Made by a program: the position numbers and the translations under genes | Assembly (NCBI GenBank): GCA_003519545.1 | Contig: DOWN01000007.1 | Span: 449 to 9,431 of the forward strand | DNA length: 8,983 bases | Direction: 5' to 3' | DNA from: Bacteroidota bacterium | GTDB taxonomy: Bacteria; Bacteroidota; Ignavibacteria; Tepidaquicellales; Tepidaquicellaceae | Shown here: positions 1-6,133 of the stretch, piece by piece | Numbering within the stretch: position 1 is the stretch's first letter | How the letters are laid out: every line of letters begins with the position of its first letter | Notes under the pieces: generated by a model | What the model was told of the DNA's origin: nothing | The model's database searches: none | What the model saw: the letters and a program-made list of their open reading frames with translations, nothing else

Positions 1-23
1 TTAAATGGATTTGGATAATTTTG
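1..23 (-). repeat. DNA repeat encoding the NYPNPFN sorting motif, copy 1
   Basis: Bases 1-23 match 1751-1773 at 22 of 23 positions. Both encode the start of a T9SS sorting domain in the same frame, so the likeness reflects protein conservation or a shared cassette rather than a mobile element. Confidence 0.7.
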
Positions 24-1502
24 TTTTAAATTAAATTTATCCGGTATAATATTATTCAATGGATTTATGTTCGTAGGATTTCCAAGTGTTCCGTTTAAAT
101 TTATATTTTGTGCGAATATATCAGAACTTCCCGCTCTGTCATCTCCCCAGCCCGTTACCACCATTCCTGTTGAACTTCTGAAAATCTGTGTGTTCATTTG
201 TGTTTTACTGCTCGGGTTTGATGCAACACTTATTCTCCAGTGAACAACTCCGGAAGGTCCTGTTTTCAATGCTCTTGTTACATATGTAGCACCTCCTGTT
301 TGCTGTGTATAAACACAAACTATATTAGTATCTCTTGCTCCTGCCCAAATATATGTTACTACTTCTGTTGATAACGGTAAGAACACTCTCCCGTCATCAC
401 TCCATTGCCTTACACCTGCAGAATTAAATTTCTGTGCATAAAGTCCTGACTGAGATTGATTGGCGTTGTTTTCTCTCCAGAATAAATATGTTTCGCTTGT
501 CGAAGGAACAAAAACTGAAAAAGGCTGATTTCGTAAAAATGTACCGGTTGTAATTCCTGATGAACCGTTTGCCGGGAATTGTTTTACTCCCGCTGAGTTT
601 ACTCTTTGCACATAAGGATTTCCGGTATTAGTAGAAGCCCTGTCATCATACCATGTGAACACTGCTCCGTTATTAAAATCTGATCCAATATTTGGATTAT
701 AAAAACCTGTAATTCTTCCAAGTGAATATACGGTATCGGGTGCTGTCGGATTCCATACTGAAACTCCTGATGAATTAAATTTTTGTGTATAAATTCTGTA
801 ATTCTGAGGACTGATAAATGAACCTGTGTAACCTGAATACATTGTAATTATTCCTCCCGCGTCTGAAGCAACAAGTTTTGGCCAATCAACATTTTCACTT
901 CCCTGTAAAGAGATAAAAATTCCTGAAGCTCCCCATAGCTTATCACCTGTTCTTGAAAGTTTTTGCATCTGTGCTCTTCTAGGGCTTGAAGAATAAACCC
1001 AGATAAACGCATAACTGCCATCTGATGTTTGTGCTACTTTTGGATTCGGTTGATTTGTAACTCCGTCTGACCAGAGTGTAATTCCGTTTGCCCCCCAAAG
1101 AAACTGTCCTGTCGAACTTATTTTATACGCATAAGGTTTTATTGGATTTCCATCTCTAACATCCGTAAAAGTTATAACCGCATTATTTGAATCATCAGCA
1201 ATCATATCATAATCAACAAGTGAAGATGACTGTGCATTACTGCTGACAACAAGTCCGTCTGCAGCAAATTGTTTTATTCCCTGAGCATTTAATCTCTGAA
1301 GTCTCACTGTATATCCGCTGCCCCGATTGTCAAACCAACTTATAAAACATCCGCCATCTGAAGTTAAAGCAACTTTTGTTAATACCTGATCTCCCGATCC
1401 ACTGTAAATTGTTGTGTTCTGTGTCGAGTCCGATGTCCATTGACTGATTGCAACATTAACGGTTATTACAAAAAATAAAAAAACAAATAAGATATTTTTC
1501 AT
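1..1502 (-). CDS. Secreted repeat protein with T9SS sorting tail (3' end truncated by window edge)
   Basis: The ATG is at 1502-1500 and the frame stays open for 500 codons to the left edge, so the C-terminus lies outside the window. Residues 1-20 form a signal peptide (Lys-2, then a very hydrophobic stretch, ending AIS), with predicted cleavage before Gln-21. The body has degenerate repeats of about 50-60 residues built on a strand-rich unit with consensus [YL]xQ[KR]xNxxG[VI]xxW. Clear copies lie near residues 66-83, 123-140, 177-194, 237-250, 297-313 and 354-371, which suggests a beta-propeller or similar all-beta fold. At 489-500 the protein enters KFNLKQNYPNPF, the start of a T9SS type A sorting domain that normally runs about 80 more residues. 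The protein is therefore probably exported through the Sec system and then secreted or anchored by T9SS. Its ligand or enzymatic role is not recognisable. No Shine-Dalgarno is visible before the start. The stop codon of the next gene upstream is only 25 bases away, so the two are probably co-transcribed. Confidence 0.85.
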   Translation of the reverse strand, partial: MKNILFVFLFFVITVNVAISQWTSDSTQNTTIYSGSGDQVLTKVALTSDGGCFISWFDNRGSGYTVRLQRLNAQGIKQFAADGLVVSSNAQSSSLVDYDMIADDSNNAVITFTDVRDGNPIKPYAYKISSTGQFLWGANGITLWSDGVTNQPNPKVAQTSDGSYAFIWVYSSSPRRAQMQKLSRTGDKLWGASGIFISLQGSENVDWPKLVASDAGGIITMYSGYTGSFISPQNYRIYTQKFNSSGVSVWNPTAPDTVYSLGRITGFYNPNIGSDFNNGAVFTWYDDRASTNTGNPYVQRVNSAGVKQFPANGSSGITTGTFLRNQPFSVFVPSTSETYLFWRENNANQSQSGLYAQKFNSAGVRQWSDDGRVFLPLSTEVVTYIWAGARDTNIVCVYTQQTGGATYVTRALKTGPSGVVHWRISVASNPSSKTQMNTQIFRSSTGMVVTGWGDDRAGSSDIFAQNINLNGTLGNPTNINPLNNIIPDKFNLKQNYPNPF

Positions 1503-1527
1503 ATTTAAAAAATTAATTAGTTTAAAT

Positions 1528-3099
1528 TTATTTTATCAACAACATTGTTTTTGTTTCTTCTCTAAAGCCGGATGATAATCTGTAAAAATAAACTCCTGAA
1601 GTTAAATCGTTTCCATTGAATTTATAATTATATTCTCCGGGAATTAAATATTGATTAATTACGGTTCTCACTAATTTTCCCTGTGAATTAAAAATCTCAA
1701 GCCGTGTTAAACCTGCTTCATATATTGAAAATGAAATTTTTGTTTCCGGATTAAATGGATTCGGATAATTTTGATTCAGTTTAAAATTTCTTAATTCAGA
1801 CAAACCGTTTGGTTCTACACTTGTAACAAAATCATATTTATATTTTACTTCTGTACCCTGACCGGTATATAATAATCCGCCTGTCCCTCCGTGAGGATTT
1901 GTAAATCCAAACCCCATTGTCGGACCGCTGTAATAATTATATGGTGAATCATCTGACCATAATAAACTTTGAAGATTTGATGTGAACTTAAAATATTTTC
2001 CTTCAGATGGTGTGGATGCACCGTTACCGATATAAACATTCCCGTTTCTTGTAAACGCAAATCTCGGATTTATATTTCCCGATGTTACCAAATCAACTGA
2101 TGAATCTATTGTCGCTCCGTTCGTCGGGTTTAATCTCAATATTTTTCTTCCCGATGGTATATAAATTGTACTGTCAAAATTTATTCCTATCTGAGAATAA
2201 GTCCCCACCGGATGTGTCACAGGTTTACTCCATAAAAGATTAAACTCTGTTCCTGTATCCCGAAGTGCATAAAGCAAACCTCCGTCTCTGATTGCATATA
2301 CAATACCTGATTTCGATACAGTGAATGGAATTTCCTGATCTCCATCTCCCGGCAATGTTTGTGATTTATATTTTAATAATCCCGTTGTCGCATCTATCGC
2401 TATGATTGTCTTTGGTGTTGTAAGTCCGCCATCCCACGCATATACCGTATTGCCGTTAACACATATACATTCTGCTCCTGTGTTTGGAATTGTTCTTGAG
2501 TTTGTCCAGACCGTATCTCCGTTTGTATGATTTATTCTCATTATACGTTTCGTTCCGGATCCGGGAATTATCAAGTCACCGTTTGATGCAAACGCCGCTG
2601 TCCAGATAATACCTCTCTCTACAGTATGTTGTGATCTCCAAGCCACTGTCGGAGTTGATGAAATTCCGACTAACAAAGCAAAAATAGAATCAGATCCGTT
2701 TTGTTTAAAATTCCTTACATAAATTTTATCATTTCTGAATCCCATTATTACAAACACACCATCGTTTGATTCATAACTCCAGGAAACACTGTTTCCATAA
2801 GTTTTATATTCTACTATTGCCCTTAAAGGTGAAATTGAAGTATATCTCGTTGTAGCAAATCCATAAAATCCGGTAAATATTTGCATTCCCCAAATAGAAT
2901 TTTGCATATTAAATGTGTTGGATAATCCCATTGGAACATTGATTACATTAAACTGACCGTCTCTGTTAGATTGTCCACCTACAGTTGTCCAGTATTCATA
3001 ATTTAATTGAGCGGATGTATTATTATAAGATGCAATTAATAACACTAACACTAAAAATCGAATACAAAAATTTTTCGAATTTATATTAATTGTTTTCAT
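1528..3099 (-). CDS. Secreted PQQ-like beta-propeller protein with T9SS type A sorting domain
   Basis: This is a complete 523-residue protein. Residues 1-30 are a signal peptide (basic N-terminus, hydrophobic core FLVLVLLIAS, then TSA), with predicted cleavage before Gln-31. Residues of about 160-380 contain repeated strands with a Gly-Asp/Asn turn that resemble PQQ-like (quinoprotein) propeller blades, for example around 168-200, 213-245, 260-282 and 306-332. They lack the tryptophan docking pattern of true PQQ dehydrogenases, so a binding or structural role is more likely than redox catalysis. Residues of about 437-523 are a complete T9SS sorting domain: NQNYPNPFNPET at 442-453, then strands ending in GVYFYRL and a Lys-terminated tail (MLLIK). 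The propeller type differs from that of the gene just downstream, although both share the export route. The start is the only ATG that keeps the signal peptide. No ribosome binding site is evident, as is common in this phylum. Substrate unknown. Confidence 0.88.
   Translation of the reverse strand: MKTININSKNFCIRFLVLVLLIASYNNTSAQLNYEYWTTVGGQSNRDGQFNVINVPMGLSNTFNMQNSIWGMQIFTGFYGFATTRYTSISPLRAIVEYKTYGNSVSWSYESNDGVFVIMGFRNDKIYVRNFKQNGSDSIFALLVGISSTPTVAWRSQHTVERGIIWTAAFASNGDLIIPGSGTKRIMRINHTNGDTVWTNSRTIPNTGAECICVNGNTVYAWDGGLTTPKTIIAIDATTGLLKYKSQTLPGDGDQEIPFTVSKSGIVYAIRDGGLLYALRDTGTEFNLLWSKPVTHPVGTYSQIGINFDSTIYIPSGRKILRLNPTNGATIDSSVDLVTSGNINPRFAFTRNGNVYIGNGASTPSEGKYFKFTSNLQSLLWSDDSPYNYYSGPTMGFGFTNPHGGTGGLLYTGQGTEVKYKYDFVTSVEPNGLSELRNFKLNQNYPNPFNPETKISFSIYEAGLTRLEIFNSQGKLVRTVINQYLIPGEYNYKFNGNDLTSGVYFYRLSSGFREETKTMLLIK
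1751..1773 (-). repeat. DNA repeat encoding the NYPNPFN sorting motif, copy 2
   Basis: This is the partner of bases 1-23, inside the sorting domain of the second secreted protein. The match fades on the 5' side of the coding strand, where the linkers differ. Confidence 0.7.
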
Positions 3100-3137
3100 A
3101 TTGAAGTATTACTTAATTAATCTAACTAAAAACCCGT

Positions 3138-3947
3138 TTAAAATACATCTACTCTTCTGTCTGTAAAAATATTATTGTTTGGATTTAAAAATTTATTCCT
3201 CGCCAATAAGGGATTTATCTCAACTGTTTGGATTTCTTCACTGTCAGTCTTTGCTCTCGCTAAATAATTACCCTTCGGATCTAAAATCACAGACTCACCC
3301 GTGAAAAAAATATCTTTATCTCCGTTTATGTCTTTACCGATTCTGTTAGCCGTTATTGTAAATACCTGATTCTCTAATGCCCTTGCAAACATTGCTCTCT
3401 GACAATATGGCATTACAAGATTTGCAGGATGGCATATAATATCCGCTCCTGCAAGTGCAAGCGATCTTGCAGTCTCAGGAAAAAACCAATCAAAACATAT
3501 CATCACACCTACATTAATTTTTTCTCCGTTCACATCAATTGAATAAATACCTAGTTTATCTCCGGGTTTAAACCATTTTTTTTCTGAATCAAATAAATGA
3601 AGTTTTCTGTAAACATCAAACTTTCCGTCTGGTCTTATTATATATGCTGAATTATAATATTCATCACCGGCTTTTTCATTAAAACCCGCAACTATATTTA
3701 TAAAATTTTCATCTGCAATTTTCTGAAGTGATTCATAAAAAATTCCGTTACCCGCTTCCTCTGATGAATTATTCAATTCATCAAAGTTAGCAAATAAATA
3801 TCCTGAGTTTGCTAACTCAGGAATTACAAGTAAATCCGGTTTCTGATTATTTTCTAAAAGGTAAGTATTAAAAAGATTTTGAATCCGGGATATGTTTTCT
3901 TTAACATTCCCGAATTCAGGTTTGAACTGTAAAAAGGATACAAACAT
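3138..3947 (-). CDS. Nitrilase-superfamily carbon-nitrogen hydrolase
   Basis: This is a complete 269-residue cytoplasmic protein of the C-N hydrolase family, whose members hydrolyse amides, nitriles or carbamoyl groups through a Glu-Lys-Cys triad. All three residues are visible: Glu-44 in VIPELANSGY, Lys-115 in YRKLHLF and Cys-151 in MICFDWFFPE. The segment after the nucleophile (ARSLALAGADIICHPANL, then RALENQ and TANRIG) resembles the archaeal-type nitrilases such as those of Pyrococcus more than the biosynthetic amidases. The length is normal for a single-domain member. The substrate cannot be assigned: aliphatic amidase, omega-amidase, N-carbamoyl hydrolase and nitrilase all remain possible. 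The upstream gap to the oxidoreductase gene is 59 bases, with no clear terminator, so read-through from the DJ-1 promoter is possible. An ATG further upstream, inside that gap, is closed by a TAA just before the chosen start. Confidence 0.85.
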   Translation of the reverse strand: MFVSFLQFKPEFGNVKENISRIQNLFNTYLLENNQKPDLLVIPELANSGYLFANFDELNNSSEEAGNGIFYESLQKIADENFINIVAGFNEKAGDEYYNSAYIIRPDGKFDVYRKLHLFDSEKKWFKPGDKLGIYSIDVNGEKINVGVMICFDWFFPETARSLALAGADIICHPANLVMPYCQRAMFARALENQVFTITANRIGKDINGDKDIFFTGESVILDPKGNYLARAKTDSEEIQTVEINPLLARNKFLNPNNNIFTDRRVDVF

Positions 3948-4006
3948 TTATTTATTTTTTTCTTAATTTAAATAAATAAACATTCATTTTCCGTAATATA
4001 TAAAGG

Positions 4007-4621
4007 TTATCTTTTTAGAATTTTGAACGCAATGTTTCTTCCCATCTTTTGAAATATTGCGAGATTAATCCAACTCAATGCAAATTTTTCCAACAACTCA
4101 ACTTTGTCATCGCCTCCAAAATCATAACATTCTTCAAAGCCCATATCTTTTACAATTTTTATTACTGTTTTTTTTGACTCTTCATCTGAACCTGCTATAA
4201 ACATATCTATTCCTATATCACCATATCTCGGGTTTCTCATATTTTCAAATCCGGTTGAATTGAAACATTTTATTACTTTTTCACTTCCTGATTTTTTTTT
4301 CAATGCTTCAAAAACAGTGTTAAATTCTCCGGGCTTTTTTGAAATTGAGTTTGTGGCATCTATTAAAATTTTATTTTCCAATTCTCCGGTTTCTTTTAAT
4401 ACATCAAATAAAACCTCCGGAGGAATTGAAAAAATTATTATATCCGAATTTAATACTGAATCTTTTACCTCTTTTAACGATATATTCTTCTTATCTGAAA
4501 TAAACTTTTTTAAATCTTCACTTATTTCTTTAACACCAAAAATTACTTTATATCCTGAATTGGATAAATTTTCCCCGAGTGCTTTTCCAACATTTCCTGC
4601 ACCGATTATCGTTATGTTCAT
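4007..4621 (-). CDS. NAD(P)-binding oxidoreductase, F420-dependent NADP reductase-like
   Basis: This 204-residue protein starts directly with a Rossmann beta-alpha-beta unit: ITIIGAGNVGKALG at residues 3-16, with the dinucleotide-binding glycines G7, G9 and G12. Later features fit the COG2085 family, which includes F420-dependent NADP reductase (Fno). These are DIIIFSIPPEV at 60-70, ILIDATNSIS at 85-94, KCFNSTGFENM at 118-128 and the C-terminal helix ending GRNIAFKILKR at 194-204. Many bacterial members of this family lie in genomes without F420, so the true hydride partner is unknown. The residues after the second strand (FGVKE at 28-32) sit where family members recognise the NADP 2'-phosphate; Lys-31 could serve this. 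One base separates its ATG from the stop codon of the DJ-1 gene, which implies tight co-expression. It has the clearest Shine-Dalgarno in the window. Probably a cytoplasmic reductase in the HxlR-controlled cassette. Confidence 0.82.
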   Translation of the reverse strand: MNITIIGAGNVGKALGENLSNSGYKVIFGVKEISEDLKKFISDKKNISLKEVKDSVLNSDIIIFSIPPEVLFDVLKETGELENKILIDATNSISKKPGEFNTVFEALKKKSGSEKVIKCFNSTGFENMRNPRYGDIGIDMFIAGSDEESKKTVIKIVKDMGFEECYDFGGDDKVELLEKFALSWINLAIFQKMGRNIAFKILKR

Positions 4622-4622
4622 T

Positions 4623-5357
4623 TTATTTCTCCAGTTGTTTAATTACTAATTTAGCAGCCTCACTTCCGCTATTTTGCTGCTGACCTGTTATAAGATTTCC
4701 GTCTTCAATTGCAAAAGGTGTGAAAGCTTCTTTAACTATAAAATTAGTATTCTCAATTTTTTCCGCCTCCGTTTCAATCCAAAAAGGCTGAATCTTTCCG
4801 CCGGTAAAACTCTCTGCATATTGCTCTTCACTATTTGCAAACCCTGTCCAGGTTTTTCCTTCTACTATATATTTACCATTTGAATATTTCGCATCAAGTA
4901 ATAAACAGGTTGAATGACATACTAATGCAGTTGGTTTTCCGCTTTCAAAAAATTTAACCATAAAATCTGTAACTTCTTTGTTACCTCTGAATGTGATCAT
5001 AGGACTTTGTCCACCGACAAAAAATACTGCTTTATAATCATCTGCATTCACATCCGGTAATTTCTTTGAATTGTTAATTAGCTCCATATGTTTTGCTGAA
5101 TATTTCCATCCGAGAGAAATTAAATCGTTTGCCGCATATCCGCTGTTATCCTCCGGATCACTAAAACTGTCAAACTCTAATTTTCCTCCAAGTGGACTTG
5201 CTATTTCTATTTCATAACCTGCGTTTGTAAATTCCAGGTATGGATGAGTTAACTCCGCTGCCCAAAAACCTATATTCCAACCTGTGACGCTTGATACAGT
5301 CGGATTTGCAACTACAAATAATATTTTACCTTTTGATGTGTTGTTTTGATTGCTCAT
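4623..5357 (-). CDS. DJ-1/PfpI family protein (type 1 glutamine amidotransferase-like, Hsp31-like)
   Basis: This is a complete 244-residue cytoplasmic protein of the DJ-1/PfpI superfamily; related proteins act as glyoxalase III-type enzymes, deglycase-like stress proteins or chaperones. The nucleophile elbow is ALVCHSTC at 144-151, with Cys-147 followed by His-148. Glu-35 in FWAAELTHPY is the conserved glutamate that contacts the cysteine in the Hsp31 branch. SPLGG lies at 54-58, and the cap motif TWTGFANSEEQYAESFTGGK at 169-188 is followed by PFWIE and, near the C-terminus, LITGQQQNSGSEAA at 222-235. The family usually has Cys-His-Gly; here the third residue is Ser-149. The gene is divergent from an HxlR regulator and one base upstream of an NADP oxidoreductase, a common stress-cassette layout. 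A Bacteroidetes-type promoter lies just before it, giving a very short leader and no Shine-Dalgarno. The family call is secure; the reaction is inferred only. Confidence 0.87.
   Translation of the reverse strand: MSNQNNTSKGKILFVVANPTVSSVTGWNIGFWAAELTHPYLEFTNAGYEIEIASPLGGKLEFDSFSDPEDNSGYAANDLISLGWKYSAKHMELINNSKKLPDVNADDYKAVFFVGGQSPMITFRGNKEVTDFMVKFFESGKPTALVCHSTCLLLDAKYSNGKYIVEGKTWTGFANSEEQYAESFTGGKIQPFWIETEAEKIENTNFIVKEAFTPFAIEDGNLITGQQQNSGSEAAKLVIKQLEK
4629..4632 (-). promoter_or_regulatory. Shine-Dalgarno GGAG for the NADP oxidoreductase gene
   Basis: On the minus strand GGAG ends seven bases before the ATG at 4621. It overlaps the last sense codons of the DJ-1 gene (CTG GAG AAA TAA). Most other starts here have no such purine motif, so this one probably supports re-initiation or coupled translation across the one-base gap. 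Confidence 0.6.
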
Positions 5358-5372
5358 AATTTATAATTTTTT

Positions 5373-5403
5373 CAAAATTATTTTAAATATATATTTAGTT
5401 CAA
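5373..5403 (-). promoter_or_regulatory. Candidate Bacteroidetes-type promoter for the DJ-1 gene
   Basis: On the minus strand a TTG (5403-5401) is followed after 20 bases by TAATTTTG (5380-5373), an exact match to the Bacteroidetes -33/-7 consensus TTG-N17-23-TAnnTTTG. Transcription would start about 5-10 bases downstream, leaving roughly a 10-base leader before the ATG at 5357. The region is very AT-rich, so chance matches are not negligible. Confidence 0.45.
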
Positions 5404-5409
5404 TTACCC

Positions 5410-5441
5410 ACTTCTTTGTAATATACTTACTTTTTTGTAAG
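5410..5441. promoter_or_regulatory. Candidate HxlR operator: tandem repeat with inverted repeat
   Basis: ACTTCTTTGTAA (5410-5421) and ACTTTTTTGTAA (5429-5440) agree at 11 of 12 bases and are offset by 19 bases, close to two helical turns. The right copy is part of a perfect inverted repeat CTTAC-N6-GTAAG (5426-5441). The site ends 29 bases before the HxlR start and lies upstream of the DJ-1 promoter. The HxlR protein of Bacillus subtilis is known to bind tandem direct repeats, so this arrangement fits a shared operator for both divergent genes. This is inferred; binding is not shown. Confidence 0.45.
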
Positions 5442-5470
5442 AATTAGAATATTTTACTAAAAATTCTTAA

Positions 5471-5812
5471 ATGCCAAGATTCGAATTTAAAGGAAAGTTT
5501 TTTAATAATCCTGTTGAACTTGCTCTTTTTGTTTTTGGAGGAAGATGGAAAATGCCAATCCTTTGGAGACTTAAAGAAAGAGCATGGAGATATAGTGAGT
5601 TAAATAAATCTCTCGGTAAGGTTACTCATAAAATGCTTAGTCAGCAATTGAAAGAACTTGAAAGAGACGGGCTCATAAATAAAAAAATTTTTGCTTCAGT
5701 TCCACCACGTGTTGAGTATTCACTGACAAAACGAGGGAAATCTGTCATACCGCTTATTAATAAATTAAGAGATTGGGGAATTAAATTCAAAGAAGAAGAA
5801 GAAAATAAATAA
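5471..5812 (+). CDS. HxlR-family winged-helix transcriptional regulator, cysteine-free
   Basis: This 113-residue protein is one HxlR-type winged helix-turn-helix domain, a family of small dimeric regulators that often repress adjacent detoxification genes. Recognisable segments are NPVELALFVFGGRWKMPILW at 13-32, the recognition region with KMLSQQLKELERDGLI at 54-69, the wing SVPPRVEYSLTKRGKS at 76-91, and a C-terminal dimerisation helix to about 107. Typical members read CPVE near the N-terminus, and in several (YodB, HypR) that Cys senses quinones or disulfide stress. Here the position is Asn-13 and the protein contains no cysteine, so a different signal is likely. It is the only plus-strand gene in the window and is divergent from the DJ-1 gene, its probable target. 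It probably also represses itself through the repeat upstream. The ATG at 5471 is the only candidate that retains the N-terminal helix. Confidence 0.9.
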   Translation: MPRFEFKGKFFNNPVELALFVFGGRWKMPILWRLKERAWRYSELNKSLGKVTHKMLSQQLKELERDGLINKKIFASVPPRVEYSLTKRGKSVIPLINKLRDWGIKFKEEEENK

Positions 5813-6133
5813 TCACTCTTCCCAAACGTGAAAATTCATTCCAAACGGGTCTGAAAACATCTTCGATTTTTCTGAAAATTCCTGTGTCATTTTACATCCG
5901 TTCTGCTCTAAAATTTTTTGTGCCTCATTTATATCGTCTGTTGAAAATTCAAAAAATACCGTTCCGGGTTTTCCTCCGTTTTCATAAACAAAATTTATTC
6001 CGTCTTTATTTAAATATGTATCATTACCTTTCTCTTCTTTAAATTCCATTCCGAGTATATCTTTGTAAAATTTTATTGCCTTGTCATATTCCTGAACCTG
6101 TATTGCTATGTATGGTGAAAATTTAAATTTCAT
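5813..6133 (-). CDS. VOC-superfamily (glyoxalase/bleomycin resistance fold) protein
   Basis: This small 106-residue protein contains one vicinal-oxygen-chelate module: two beta-alpha-beta-beta-beta units, with PYIAIQVQEYDKAIKFYKDILGME at the start (written across residues 7-30) and FFEFSTDDINEAQKIL at 60-75 opening the second. VOC enzymes bind a metal through His/Glu residues on matching strands. Glu-62 and His-102 occupy such places, but the usual first-strand ligand is Tyr-8. It may therefore be a binding or resistance protein, or use a different metal site, rather than glyoxalase I. Its ATG lies inside the end of uvrC (11-base overlap), so it is translated from the uvrC message. Its stop codon directly abuts that of the convergent HxlR gene, with no base between. 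No substrate can be named. Confidence 0.75.
   Translation of the reverse strand: MKFKFSPYIAIQVQEYDKAIKFYKDILGMEFKEEKGNDTYLNKDGINFVYENGGKPGTVFFEFSTDDINEAQKILEQNGCKMTQEFSEKSKMFSDPFGMNFHVWEE

Noticed and set aside
1510..1555. Second Bacteroidetes-type promoter before the left-most gene
   Set aside because: A TTG and TAATTTTT lie about 21 bases apart on the minus strand, but the final G is missing and the region overlaps the upstream gene's end.
1845..2060. Minus-strand open frame of 71 residues
   Set aside because: It is an out-of-frame reading within the PQQ-like propeller gene.
3100..3137. Possible terminator after the nitrilase gene
   Set aside because: The gap has a T-rich stretch but no GC-rich stem; no intrinsic terminator can be supported here or in the other gaps at 1503-1527 and 3948-4006.
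4260..4649. Plus-strand open frame of 129 residues
   Set aside because: It lies wholly opposite the oxidoreductase gene, whose Rossmann motifs are clear, and has no family likeness; a shadow frame.
5435..5463. A -35/-10 promoter for the HxlR gene
   Set aside because: TTGTAA and TAGAAT-like elements exist, but spacings are wrong and no TAnnTTTG box fits; AT-richness makes such matches cheap.
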